From NCBI GenBank assembly GCA_946887295.1, contig CAMPKP010000037.1:1-23803 (forward strand): a stretch of 23,803 nucleotides of DNA, written 5' to 3'. The first letter of the stretch is position 1, and every line of letters starts with the position of its first letter. Made by a program: the position numbers and the translations under genes. Shown here in pieces: positions 1 through 8,139 of the stretch. The notes under the pieces were generated by a model, which was not told the DNA's origin, ran no database searches, and saw nothing but the letters and a program-made list of their open reading frames with translations. Origin of the DNA: an uncultured Gemmatimonadota bacterium (GTDB taxonomy: Bacteria > Gemmatimonadota > Gemmatimonadetes > Gemmatimonadales > GWC2-71-9).

Positions 1-986
1 GACCCGGCGCGCACCCGGGGATCGGCCCACCCGACCAGCGCCTCCGCCAGGAGGTTGCCCGCGACGACCAGCGCCGCGCTCACCGCGGTGGCCGCCATGA
101 CCGTCGGGTAATCCCGCGCGACGACCGCCTCCACCAGCACCCGTCCCACGCCGGGCCAGGCGAAGATCGCCTCGATGAAGACGGCGCCGGAGAAGAGCGC
201 CGGCAGCGAGAGCCCCAGCAGGGTCAGCACGGGAATCAGCGCGTTGCGGAGCACATGCCGCACGGCCACCCGGGTCGGCGAGAGGCCCTTGGCCCGCGCG
301 ATCGCGACGAAGGGGGCGCCGGCCACATCGAGCATGGCGCCCCGCACGTAGCGCGCGGTGCCGCCGATGCCGATGAGGGTGAGCGTGGCGAGCGGGAGGG
401 CCAGATGGCGCTGCCGGGCGGCGACCCGCTCCCACCCGGTGAGAAAGTCGGAGTCGAACCCCGCCGCGCCGAACGCGGGCAGCATCCGGGTCTGGTACGT
501 GAAGAGCATCACCAGCATCAGACCCAGCCAATATCCCGGCAGCGCGAACAGCGTCACCGTGGCGACCGACAGCGCGGTGTCGAGGCGGCCGCCGCGCATC
601 GCCTGCACCACGCCCACGGCGATGCCGAGCAGATAGCTCAGCACCAGCGAGATCCCCACCAGGCGGACGGTCGCCGGCCATGCCTCCGCCAGCGTGCGCG
701 CGACCGGCCGGCCGGTCGCGATGCTGGTGCCCCAGTCGCCCTGGACGAACCGGCCAAGCCACGCGGCGTACTGAGCCGGGACCGGGCGGTCGAGGCCGAG
801 CGCGTGCCGCTGCGCGGCCACCTGCTCCTCGGTCGCGGCCGGGCCGACCAGGAGGCGCGCGGGGTCCCCCGGCGCGAGCCGGAGGAGGAAGAACATGAGC
901 GTCAGCACGCCGAAGACCACGGCGGCGCCGCCGAGCGCCCGCCGCAGCAGAAGGAGCCCCATCCCCGGAATTTCCTGCCTCGCCAT
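1..986 (-). CDS. ABC transporter permease, DppB/OppB type (partial, C-terminus beyond window)
   Basis: Inner-membrane permease subunit of a peptide/nickel-type (DppB-like) ABC importer. Read on the minus strand, 328 codons are open to the window edge. The N-terminus has a hydrophobic helix followed by the family signature LRLAPGDPA. The middle contains QGDWGTSI. The cytoplasmic EAA-type loop reads ARAKGLSPTRVAVRHVLRNA and docks the ATPase. The end contains FIEAIFAWPGVGR, DYPTVMA and ADPRVR, where these proteins normally stop, so only a few residues should be missing. The start at 986 is the upstream ATG; an in-frame ATG at 962 directly before the first helix is an alternative, and neither has a strong Shine-Dalgarno sequence. 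It is divergent from the substrate-binding protein at 1015 with only 28 bases between them. The second permease and the ATPases are probably further left. The family call is firm; the substrate is unknown. Confidence 0.93.
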   Translation of the reverse strand, partial: MARQEIPGMGLLLLRRALGGAAVVFGVLTLMFFLLRLAPGDPARLLVGPAATEEQVAAQRHALGLDRPVPAQYAAWLGRFVQGDWGTSIATGRPVARTLAEAWPATVRLVGISLVLSYLLGIAVGVVQAMRGGRLDTALSVATVTLFALPGYWLGLMLVMLFTYQTRMLPAFGAAGFDSDFLTGWERVAARQRHLALPLATLTLIGIGGTARYVRGAMLDVAGAPFVAIARAKGLSPTRVAVRHVLRNALIPVLTLLGLSLPALFSGAVFIEAIFAWPGVGRVLVEAVVARDYPTVMAATAVSAALVVAGNLLAEALVGWADPRVRAG

Positions 987-1003
987 CCCGGCCGCCAGTG
1001 AGA

Positions 1004-1009
1004 TACCTT
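1004..1009 (+). promoter_or_regulatory. Putative -10 element of a leaderless promoter for the SBP gene
   Basis: TACCTT fits the TANNNT consensus and ends 5 bases before the GTG at 1015. No Shine-Dalgarno sequence lies between it and the start. This is the geometry expected for a leaderless or near-leaderless transcript. No convincing -35 is visible, and the 28-base divergent gap also has to serve the permease. Inferred from position only. Confidence 0.35.
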
Positions 1010-1014
1010 CCGGC

Positions 1015-2448
1015 GTGCTTCGACGCCTGCTTGCGGCGCTCGTCGTCGCCGTATCGCTCCCGGCCTGTCAGCCGGAGGCGGCGCGGCGCGGCGCCACCGT
1101 GCTCTTCGCCTCGGGGGCCGACCTCCAGAGCATCAATCCGCTGCTCACCCAGCACCCGCTGGCCCGGCAGGTTCAGCGCTACGTGCTGCTCACCACGCTG
1201 GCCCGCTACGACAGCGCCCTCAGGCCCGAGCCCTACCTGGCGCGGGCGTGGAGCTGGAGCGACGACCGCCGGCGGCTCACGTTCGCGCTCCAGCCGGGCG
1301 TGCGGTGGACGGACGGCGTGCCGACGACCGCGCGCGACGTCGCTTGGACGCTTTCGACGGCCCGCGATCCGGCAACCGGCTATCCCCGCCTCTCGGACCT
1401 GGCCGCGCTCGAGTCCGCGTCCGCCATCGACGACTCGACCGTGGTGCTCCGCTTCTCGCGGGCCCAGGCGCGTTTTCCCGACGTGCTCACCGACCTGGCC
1501 ATCCTGCCCTCGCATCTGCTCGATACCGTGCCGGCCGCGCGGCTGCGCCGGGCGTCCTGGAACGAGCGCCCGGTCGGCAACGGGCCGTTCCGGTTCGTCG
1601 CCCACGAGCCGAACCGGCGGTGGGTCTTCGCCGCCGACAGCGGGTTTCCCCAGGCCCTCGGCGGCCCGCCCCGGCTCGAGCGGCTGATCGTCGTCGTGGT
1701 GGACGAGCCGACCACCAAGCTGGCGGCGCTCACCTCGGGCGAGCTGGACTTCGCCGGAATTCAGCCGGCGCACGCCGATTTCGTCCGCCGCGACCCTGCG
1801 CTGGAGGTCCGGACCTTCCCCCTGCTGCTCACCTACGGCATCGTGTTCAACACGCGGCGGCCGCCGTTCGACGATCTTGCCACCCGGCGCGCCGTAAGCG
1901 CGGCTATCGACCGCGAGGAGATCGTTCAGGGCTACCTCTACGGCTTCGGCACGCCGGCCATGGGACCGGTGCCGCCCGGAGTGCCCGGATATCTTCCGGT
2001 GGCCGCGACCGCCCCCGCCGCCGGAGCGATCCCGGCCGGAGCCCGGCCGAAGCGCTTCGAGCTGCTGACGGTGGGCAGCGGCGAGGCGGCGCTGGAGCAG
2101 ATGGTGCAGGCCCGCCTCGCGGCCGCGGGGTTCGAGGTGACGATCCGTCAGCTCGAGCTGTCCGCGTATCTGGCTCGGGTCTACGGTCCGGAGCGAGACT
2201 TCGATGCCGCCGTGCTCGGCGTTGCCGGGGACATCGGCCTCGGCTATCTCACCTCCCTGGCGGAGGTGGCCGGAACGAAATCGCCGGCTGACGCCGCCGC
2301 GGCACAGCGCTTCTTCGCGGACTCGGTGCCGGTGGCATTTCTGTATCACGCGGGCGGATTGCAGGGAGCGAACCGTCGAGTGAAAGGCGTGGAGATGGAT
2401 CTGCGGGGAGAGCTGCCGAGCGTGCAGCGATGGCGGGTGGTCCCGTGA
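1015..2448 (+). CDS. Peptide/oligopeptide-type ABC transporter substrate-binding lipoprotein (SBP_bac_5 family)
   Basis: Extracytoplasmic solute-binding protein, 477 residues, slightly shorter than the usual 500-550. The GTG start at 1015 is chosen because it gives a clean lipoprotein signal peptide: charged RR, a hydrophobic stretch, then LPAC with the lipidated cysteine at residue 18. The reading frame stays open upstream to 895, but that part has no signal character. Family landmarks are the opening strand with NPLL, the W-S-DD-R-LTF-L-PGVRWTDG block, PVGNGPFRF, and the FNTRRPPFDDLATRRAVSAAIDRE block typical of DppA/OppA-like proteins. It is divergent from its likely permease partner and is the first gene of the compact operon. 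Ligands of this family include peptides, nickel chelates, opines and oligosaccharides, so the family does not fix the substrate. The operon suggests a sugar-derived or acylated-amino-acid ligand (inference). Confidence 0.92.
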   Translation: MLRRLLAALVVAVSLPACQPEAARRGATVLFASGADLQSINPLLTQHPLARQVQRYVLLTTLARYDSALRPEPYLARAWSWSDDRRRLTFALQPGVRWTDGVPTTARDVAWTLSTARDPATGYPRLSDLAALESASAIDDSTVVLRFSRAQARFPDVLTDLAILPSHLLDTVPAARLRRASWNERPVGNGPFRFVAHEPNRRWVFAADSGFPQALGGPPRLERLIVVVVDEPTTKLAALTSGELDFAGIQPAHADFVRRDPALEVRTFPLLLTYGIVFNTRRPPFDDLATRRAVSAAIDREEIVQGYLYGFGTPAMGPVPPGVPGYLPVAATAPAAGAIPAGARPKRFELLTVGSGEAALEQMVQARLAAAGFEVTIRQLELSAYLARVYGPERDFDAAVLGVAGDIGLGYLTSLAEVAGTKSPADAAAAQRFFADSVPVAFLYHAGGLQGANRRVKGVEMDLRGELPSVQRWRVVP

Positions 2449-3437
2449 ACGGCGCGCGGGCGGCGGCTCCGGTGCGGCTCGACTTCGCCGGCGGATGGAC
2501 CGACGTGCCGCCGTACTCCTCGCGCGAGGGCGGCGTGGTCGTGGCCGCCGCGGTCCAGCTGCACGCCCACGCGGAGGTGATGCCGCGCGAGGCGGGCTAC
2601 CTGCTCGTGTCGCAGGATCTCGGCGAGGCTCAGGAGCTCGAGAGCGTGGCCGCACTCGGGGGCGACGGCCCGCTCGCGCTGCTGCGCGCCGGGCTCGGCA
2701 TGTTCAAGCCGGGGCCATGCTCGCTCGTTACCCGCTCCGACGCGCCGCCCGGCAGCGGGCTCGGCAGCTCGGGGGCGATCGACGTCGCGCTGGTGGCGGC
2801 ACTCGCCGGGGCGGCCGGCCGGCAGCTCACGGTGCGCGAGATCGCGGACCTCGCCTGCCGGCTCGAGGGCGTCGAGGCCGGCATTCCGGGGGGCAGGCAG
2901 GACCAGTTCGTGGCGGCGTTCGGCGGGTTCCTCCGCCTCGGGTTCCGGGATCCGGACGCCTCGGTCGAGCGCCTCGCGCTCGAGGCCGGGTTCGTGGCCG
3001 AGCTGGAGCGGCGGATGCTCCTCTGCTACACCGGCGCATCGCGGTTCTCCGGCCACACCATCGGCCGCGTGATGCAGGGCTACGAGCGCGGCGAGCCCGC
3101 GATCGCCGGAGCCCTCGACGGCATTCGGCGAGTGGCGGAGGAGATGGCGGACGCCCTGCGCGCCGCCGACCTCGCGCGGATCGGCGCGCTGCTCAGCGAG
3201 AACTGGCGGCTCCAGCAGGTGCTCGACGCCGGCATGTGCACGCCCGAGATGGCCCGGCTCGAGCGTGCGATGCGCGATGCCGGTGCGCTCGGAGGCAAGG
3301 CGGCGGGCTCCGGCGCCGGCGGGTCGATGTTCTTTCTCGCGCCCGACGATCCCCGCGAGGCGAGGGCGGCGGTGAGCCGCCTCGGCATGCGGCTGATGCC
3401 GGTCCGGTGGGCCCTGATGGGCGTGCGCCCGTGCTGA
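2445..3437 (+). CDS. GHMP-family sugar kinase (fucokinase/HddA-like)
   Basis: ATP-dependent small-molecule kinase of the GHMP superfamily, 330 residues. Three family motifs are visible: motif 1 RLDFAGGWTDVPPYS (about residues 11-25), the phosphate-binding loop PPGSGLGSSGA (about 101-111), and the C-terminal glycine-rich motif GKAAGSGAGGSMFFL (about 285-300). The FAGGW(T/S)D-PP form of motif 1 is the one I associate with L-fucose kinases and D-glycero-D-manno-heptose 7-phosphate kinases, not with galactokinase or mevalonate kinase, so a sugar or sugar phosphate is the likely substrate. The GTG start at 2445 overlaps the preceding stop as GTGA, a typical translational-coupling junction; an in-frame ATG at 2430 would add five residues. 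The last codons overlap the next gene by 7 bases. The exact substrate cannot be read from the sequence. Confidence 0.9.
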   Translation: MNGARAAAPVRLDFAGGWTDVPPYSSREGGVVVAAAVQLHAHAEVMPREAGYLLVSQDLGEAQELESVAALGGDGPLALLRAGLGMFKPGPCSLVTRSDAPPGSGLGSSGAIDVALVAALAGAAGRQLTVREIADLACRLEGVEAGIPGGRQDQFVAAFGGFLRLGFRDPDASVERLALEAGFVAELERRMLLCYTGASRFSGHTIGRVMQGYERGEPAIAGALDGIRRVAEEMADALRAADLARIGALLSENWRLQQVLDAGMCTPEMARLERAMRDAGALGGKAAGSGAGGSMFFLAPDDPREARAAVSRLGMRLMPVRWALMGVRPC

Positions 3438-6166
3438 TCGCCGACCAGCTCGAGTCCCGCCGGGAGATGATCGCGGCGTCCGGTGATCTTTCGGCGCTGG
3501 TGGCGCGGCTCTCGTCGCGGGCGGAGCGGTTCCTCCGGCAGCCGGTCGAGCCCCCTCTCCTCAAGGCGCAGCTCACCGCCGACGGGGGCGTCTGTCCCCA
3601 TGACGGCGCCCCGCTCCTGTTCCATCCGGGGCGCCCCGGATCGCACCGCTGCCCGGCCTGCGACCGCGAGCACCGCGGCGACCGCCACGATCGCGCCTGG
3701 GCGCGCTGGCAGCATCTCTGGCTCGCGGAGCGTGCGGCGGAGCTCGCCGCGCTCGCAGCGCTCGCCGGCCGCTCCGATGCCGGGAGCGCGGCCGCCGCCA
3801 TCCTCGGCCGATACGCCGAGCGCTACACGGAGTACCCCAACAGCGACAATGTGCTGGGCCCGAGCCATCTCTTCTTTTCGACCTATCTGGAGTCGATCTG
3901 GCTCACCAACTACCTCGCCGCCGCCGAGCTGCTCCGGGGAGCCGGCCTGCTCGAGCCTTCGCTGGCGGAGGGAGTGAGCGCGGTGGCGGACGAGGCCGCC
4001 AACCTCATCGGCGAGTTCGACGAGGGCTTCTCCAACCGGCAGACCTGGCACAACGCGGCGCTGGCCGCGATCGCGGTCTGGTTCGAGGACGAGGAGCTGG
4101 CGGGCCGTGCCGTCGAGGGGCCGACGGGGGTGATCGCACAGTTGGTGCGCGGGTTCGGCAGCGACGGGCTGTGGTACGAAGGCGAGAACTACCACCTCTT
4201 CGCGCTGCGGGGGCAGCTGCTGGCCATGGGCTGGGCCCGACAGGCCGGCGTGGATATCCTCGCCGATCCTCGGCTCGCCGCACGGCTGGAGGGCGCGCTC
4301 AGGGCGCCCGCGCTGAGCGCGCTGCCCGACTTCACCTTCCCCGCGCGAAAAGACTCGCGCTTCGGCGTCTCGCTGGCGCAGCCGATGTACCTGGAGCTCT
4401 GGGAGGTGGGCCTCGCGCGACTGGCCGACGAGAGCTCGGACCTCTGGGACTGGCTCCGGGCGCTCTACGCCTCGCCGGCTCCGCCCGCCGAGCGCTTCGA
4501 TTCCTATCTCCACGATACCGCCGAGGAGCCGCCCAGCCCTCGCGGCCGCTCGGACCTCTCGTGGTGGGCCCTGCTCGAGATGGCTCCGGCACTCGCCCCG
4601 GGAACCGGCGCGTGGCGGCCCGGCAACACGCTGCTCCAGGGCCAGGGGCTGGCGATCCTGCGTCTCGGCGACCGCTACGCCAGCCTCGAGTGCGGCGCCT
4701 ATGGCGGCGGTCACGGCCATCCCGACCGTCTCAACCTGACCCTCCACGCCGGCGGGCGGCATTGGCTGCCCGACCCGGGGACCGGGTCGTACGTCGCGCG
4801 CGATCTCTTCTGGTACCGCTCGACTCTGGCGCACAACGCGCCGCGGCTCGACGGCTCGTCGCAGCCGCCGGGCGATGCCCAGTGCGCCGCCTTCGGGGAG
4901 GCCGGCGACTGGGCCTGGGCGCGGGGCAGCTACGATCGGTTCACTCGCACGGTGGTGGCCGGGCCGCGCTACCTCCTCGACGTTCTGGAGATGTCGGCGA
5001 CGGAGGCGCATCTCGTCGAGCTGCCCTGGCACCCCGGCACCGAAGCGGACGTGCTCACCCCGGGCCGGTGGGAGCCGGAGACCGGAGTGGACGAGTTCGT
5101 GACCTCCGTCGAGCGCTTCGTGCCGGAGACCGACGGTCCGGTCATGCTCCGCACCAGAGGACGCAGCGGCGACACGCTCTCGCTGCATCTGGATCCCGAC
5201 GCGGAGCTGCTGCGCGCGGTGGGCCCGGGTCTGCCGGGCTCGGGTGCGCCCGCCACGTTCTATATCCAGCGCTCGCGGGGACCCGGCGTGCGCCTCGTGG
5301 CGGTCGTCGAGCCCGCCGAAGGCATTCCTTTCGTGCGCGGCTGGCGCGCGAGCGGAGACCAGATCGAGGTGGAGACCACGGCCGGAACCGACCGGCACGT
5401 GAACACGAGCGACGGCTGGGAGGTGACCTCGGAGGGAAGGCGGGTGGCGATGCGGGGCCTGCGCCGGACCTCGCCGGCAGGCCCGGGGCGCCCGCTCATC
5501 GACCACGACCGAAAGACCCCGATGGCGGGCCTGGCGATCGGCGTTCAGGTGCCGCCCGCGCTGGATGGCACGCTCGATCATTTCGATCTGTCCGCTCCCC
5601 TCGAGCTGGATCACGAGGACCAGTACCGTCGCAGCGAGGAGCCGTATGCCGGCCCGGAGGAGTTCTCCGCCACGGCCGCGGTGAACTGGGACGGTGATAC
5701 GCTCTACGTCGGCGTCGAGGTGAGAAAGCCGGAGCTGGTGATCCGGGGGCCGGACGCGCTGCCGCTCAGGCTCGACAACGAGCCCGACGACATCCATGCG
5801 GACGGCGTGCAGCTCTACGTCCGAACGGCGCCCGACCGGCCGGTCCACGGGTACCTCGTCACTCCCGCGAGTGAGGATGGGGCGATCCGAGTGCGCGGAG
5901 CGAGCGAGACGGCCGCGGATCCGGCGGCGGTGCAGGGGAGCTGGCAGCGTGGCGAGAGCGGATACACGCTCACGCTCGCCGTCGCATTTGCCGGGTGGGA
6001 GCCTCGCCTGGGCGACCGGATCGGATTCGACCTCCTGGTCAATCGCATCGAGGCGGGGCGGGAGCGCCGCTCGGGACAGCTGGTGTGGAGTGGTGGAGGG
6101 GGTTGGGTCTTCCTCCGCGGCGACCGCCAGGATCCCGCGAGCCTCGGCGTGCTGGAGCTGCGCTGA
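3431..6166 (+). CDS. Heparinase II/III-like polysaccharide lyase with C-terminal CBM9-like domain
   Basis: Large protein (911 residues from the GTG at 3431, which overlaps the kinase stop by 7 bases; ATG 3467 is an alternative). A possible zinc knuckle lies at C55/H57/C74/C77. An alpha-helical toroid follows, with WHN at 206-208 and NYH around 253-255, positions that carry catalytic residues in these lyases. The beta-sandwich begins with the hallmark GGGHGHPD (H428, H430, D432), then a D-PGTGSY strand and the STLAHNAPRLDG strand typical of heparinase II/III C-terminal domains. From about 700 to the end there is a CBM9/DOMON-like beta-sandwich (NEPDDIHADGVQLYVR, FDLLVNR). The family cleaves uronate-containing polysaccharides by beta-elimination. 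No signal peptide is visible from either start, so a cytoplasmic location is likely, which is odd for a polymer-degrading enzyme and points to an oligosaccharide substrate (inference). It directly abuts the aminotransferase gene. Confidence 0.85.
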   Translation: MLIADQLESRREMIAASGDLSALVARLSSRAERFLRQPVEPPLLKAQLTADGGVCPHDGAPLLFHPGRPGSHRCPACDREHRGDRHDRAWARWQHLWLAERAAELAALAALAGRSDAGSAAAAILGRYAERYTEYPNSDNVLGPSHLFFSTYLESIWLTNYLAAAELLRGAGLLEPSLAEGVSAVADEAANLIGEFDEGFSNRQTWHNAALAAIAVWFEDEELAGRAVEGPTGVIAQLVRGFGSDGLWYEGENYHLFALRGQLLAMGWARQAGVDILADPRLAARLEGALRAPALSALPDFTFPARKDSRFGVSLAQPMYLELWEVGLARLADESSDLWDWLRALYASPAPPAERFDSYLHDTAEEPPSPRGRSDLSWWALLEMAPALAPGTGAWRPGNTLLQGQGLAILRLGDRYASLECGAYGGGHGHPDRLNLTLHAGGRHWLPDPGTGSYVARDLFWYRSTLAHNAPRLDGSSQPPGDAQCAAFGEAGDWAWARGSYDRFTRTVVAGPRYLLDVLEMSATEAHLVELPWHPGTEADVLTPGRWEPETGVDEFVTSVERFVPETDGPVMLRTRGRSGDTLSLHLDPDAELLRAVGPGLPGSGAPATFYIQRSRGPGVRLVAVVEPAEGIPFVRGWRASGDQIEVETTAGTDRHVNTSDGWEVTSEGRRVAMRGLRRTSPAGPGRPLIDHDRKTPMAGLAIGVQVPPALDGTLDHFDLSAPLELDHEDQYRRSEEPYAGPEEFSATAAVNWDGDTLYVGVEVRKPELVIRGPDALPLRLDNEPDDIHADGVQLYVRTAPDRPVHGYLVTPASEDGAIRVRGASETAADPAAVQGSWQRGESGYTLTLAVAFAGWEPRLGDRIGFDLLVNRIEAGRERRSGQLVWSGGGGWVFLRGDRQDPASLGVLELR

Positions 6167-7345
6167 ATGGATCGGGTCGCGGGCTTCACCTCGACCGGCA
6201 GCAAGCGCCCCGCCGCCCTCTTCGGCGCGGAGAGCGAGTCGACGCCGCTCCGCATGACCCGGTCGTCCGGTTGCGCCGTCTGGGACGGCGAGGGCCGCGA
6301 GTACCTCGACTACATCATGGGGCTCGGCTCGGTGGCGCTCGGCTACGGACACCCGGATGTCACGCGCGCCGTCGTCGATGCGGCGCACCTCGGAGTGGTC
6401 GGCCCGTTGCCGCCCGTGCTCGAGGAGGCGCTCGCCGCGGATCTCTGCCGCCTGATCCCGTGGATGGAGCGGGTCCGCTTTCTGAAAACCGGCGCGGAGG
6501 CCATGGCCGCGGCGGTCCGCCTCGCTCGGGTGGTCACCGGCCGTGACGCCGTCCTGGGCTGCGGCTACCATGGCTGGCTGGACTGGTGCCAGACCGGCGA
6601 CGGAAGGGGAGTGCCCGCCGCTACCAGGGCGCTCTACCGGGAGCTGCCGTTCAACGATCCCGACGCCGCGCGCAGGCTGATCCGTGCCTCCGCCGACGAC
6701 CTCGCCGCCGTGGTCTTCGAGCCGGTCGTCCTGGAGCCGCCCGACCCCGCATGGCTGGCGGTGCTGCGCGAGGAGACGCTGCGAGTCGGGGCCCTGCTCG
6801 TGGCCGACGAGATCAAGACCGTGTGCCGCCTGGCGGTCGGGGGCGCGAGCGAGCGCTACGGCATCCGGCCCGACCTCGTGGTCATCGGGAAGGCGATCGC
6901 CAACGGGCTCCCGCTGGCCGCAGTCGGGGGGCGCGCCGACGTGATGGACGCCGTCGCCCGCACCTGGATCTCGTCCACTCTCGCGACCGAGTGCGTCTCG
7001 CTCGCGGCGTCGCGGGCCACCCTGGCGGTGATGGTACAGTCGCAGGTGCCGGCGCACCTCACCCGCGTGGGCACCCCGCTCCTCGACGGATTGCGCAAGC
7101 TGGCGGCGGCCCACCAGGAGACGGTCGTGCGTGCCGCCGGCCTGCCCGAGATGTGCTTCCTGGAGTACCGCGACGAGGCGGTCTCGGGCCGTGTGGCCGC
7201 CGCCTGCGCCGCCCGCGGTCTCCTCTTCAAGCGCAGCGCCTACAACTTCGTGTCGCTGGCGCACGACGCGGCAGCGGTGGAGCGGACGCTGGGCATTCTC
7301 GAGGAGGCGCTCTCGTCCTCAGCCGTTAGATTGGGACCGTGCTGA
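6167..7345 (+). CDS. Class III PLP-dependent aminotransferase (glutamate-1-semialdehyde aminomutase-like)
   Basis: Fold-type I, class III PLP enzyme, 392 residues. The cofactor site is recognisable: ADEIKT with D214, which contacts the pyridine nitrogen, and IGKAIANGLPLAAVGG with K242 as the Schiff-base lysine. The N-terminal substrate loop VWDGEGREYLDYIMGLGSVALGYGHPDV and the FLKTGAEAMAAAVRLAR block are closest in style to glutamate-1-semialdehyde aminomutases and similar transaminases. This is probably not hemL itself: the usual GSA-AM phrase with DEVMTGFR is replaced by DEIKTVCRLAVGG, and the gene sits in a catabolic-looking operon. The ATG at 6167 follows the previous stop with no gap (TGAATG). 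The C-terminal codons contain the putative promoter of the next gene and overlap its start by 7 bases. It likely makes or removes an amine on a keto or aldehyde intermediate (inference). Confidence 0.88.
   Translation: MDRVAGFTSTGSKRPAALFGAESESTPLRMTRSSGCAVWDGEGREYLDYIMGLGSVALGYGHPDVTRAVVDAAHLGVVGPLPPVLEEALAADLCRLIPWMERVRFLKTGAEAMAAAVRLARVVTGRDAVLGCGYHGWLDWCQTGDGRGVPAATRALYRELPFNDPDAARRLIRASADDLAAVVFEPVVLEPPDPAWLAVLREETLRVGALLVADEIKTVCRLAVGGASERYGIRPDLVVIGKAIANGLPLAAVGGRADVMDAVARTWISSTLATECVSLAASRATLAVMVQSQVPAHLTRVGTPLLDGLRKLAAAHQETVVRAAGLPEMCFLEYRDEAVSGRVAAACAARGLLFKRSAYNFVSLAHDAAAVERTLGILEEALSSSAVRLGPC
7327..7332 (+). promoter_or_regulatory. Putative internal leaderless promoter (-10 TAGATT) before the amidohydrolase
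   Basis: TAGATT lies exactly 6 bases upstream of the GTG at 7339, inside the 3' end of the aminotransferase gene. No Shine-Dalgarno sequence is present. The spacing equals that of the element before the GH38 gene. No convincing -35 is seen, so this is a motif-and-spacing inference. Confidence 0.35.
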
Positions 7346-8139
7346 TCGACGTCCACGCGCACTTCCTCCACGACCGCACGCCCCGCGCCGACTGGCGCGA
7401 GCGCAACGCCAGCCGCCTGCGGGCCGGCGACCGCGTCGGCATCAGGACCCACGTGGCCTCCATTCTGGGAAGCTGGGGCTCCACCTCGCCGACCTACTTT
7501 CCGTCGCCCGACGACTGCACCTATGGAAACGATCGCATGCTCGAGCTTCAGCGCGAGCATCCCGACCGGATCCGCGGCTATGTGACCGTCAATCCCAACT
7601 ACACCGACCACGCGCTGAGCGAGATCGGCCGGTGTCTCGACGCGGGGATGATCGGGATCAAGCTCGCCGCCAGCCGGAGGGCCGACGATCCGCTGCTCGA
7701 TCCGGTGTGCGCCTTCGCCGCCGAGCGGGGCGTGCCGGTGCTGCAGCACGTCTGGCAGCACCGCCGGCGCGACTATCCCGGCCAGGAGGCCTCCGATGCG
7801 GTCGAGCTGGGCCGACTCGCCGCGCGGCACCGGTCGGTGTCCTTCATCCTCGCGCACATCGGCGGTGGCGGGGACTGGCTGTACACCCTGCCCGCCGTGC
7901 GCGGACTGACCAACGTGCTGGTGGACCTCTCGGGGAGCGGCGTGGACGGCGGGATGCTGGAGGCGTGCATCGATGCGGTCGGCGTCGAGCGGCTGCTCTG
8001 GGGATGCGACCTGACGATCGAGACCGGCTGGGCCAAGCTCCGCTACCTGGAGCGCATTCTCGCTCCGTCCGATCTCGATCTGGTGGCCCGGCGAAACGCC
8101 TCGCGCATCTTCCCTCCCGGCGCGTTCCCTCCCGACTGA
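7339..8139 (+). CDS. Amidohydrolase family 2 (ACMSD-like TIM-barrel metal-dependent hydrolase), complete metal site
   Basis: Metal-dependent TIM-barrel hydrolase or decarboxylase of the amidohydrolase_2 group, 266 residues. The N-terminal strand is MLIDVHAHF with the H6-x-H8 metal pair. Further ligand candidates are H137 or H141 in LQHVWQH, H173 in ILAHIGGGGDW, and the catalytic aspartate D224 in LLWGCDLTIE. All are where the family needs them, so the enzyme is probably active. Relatives include 2-amino-3-carboxymuconate-6-semialdehyde decarboxylase, lactonases such as LigI, and amide hydrolases. The GTG start overlaps the aminotransferase stop as GTGCTGA. The stop overlaps the next gene as TGATG, placing it in tandem with a degenerate relative. 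The substrate is unknown. Confidence 0.88.
   Translation: MLIDVHAHFLHDRTPRADWRERNASRLRAGDRVGIRTHVASILGSWGSTSPTYFPSPDDCTYGNDRMLELQREHPDRIRGYVTVNPNYTDHALSEIGRCLDAGMIGIKLAASRRADDPLLDPVCAFAAERGVPVLQHVWQHRRRDYPGQEASDAVELGRLAARHRSVSFILAHIGGGGDWLYTLPAVRGLTNVLVDLSGSGVDGGMLEACIDAVGVERLLWGCDLTIETGWAKLRYLERILAPSDLDLVARRNASRIFPPGAFPPD

Noticed and set aside
255..1001. A 248-codon plus-strand open frame at the left end
   Set aside because: It is antisense to the DppB-type permease, whose motifs are clear on the minus strand, and its translation is charged and repetitive.
3080..7264. A 1394-codon open frame on the minus strand, antisense to the kinase, lyase and aminotransferase genes
   Set aside because: Its composition is dominated by R, A, G, P, E and H without hydrophobic-core patterning, and it is exactly antisense to strongly recognised enzymes. 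Long antisense frames are expected in DNA with G/C at third positions.
6167..7345. The class III aminotransferase as hemL
   Set aside because: The cofactor lysine and aspartate are present, but the usual GSA-aminomutase phrase after DE is altered (IKTVCRL) and no haem genes are nearby.
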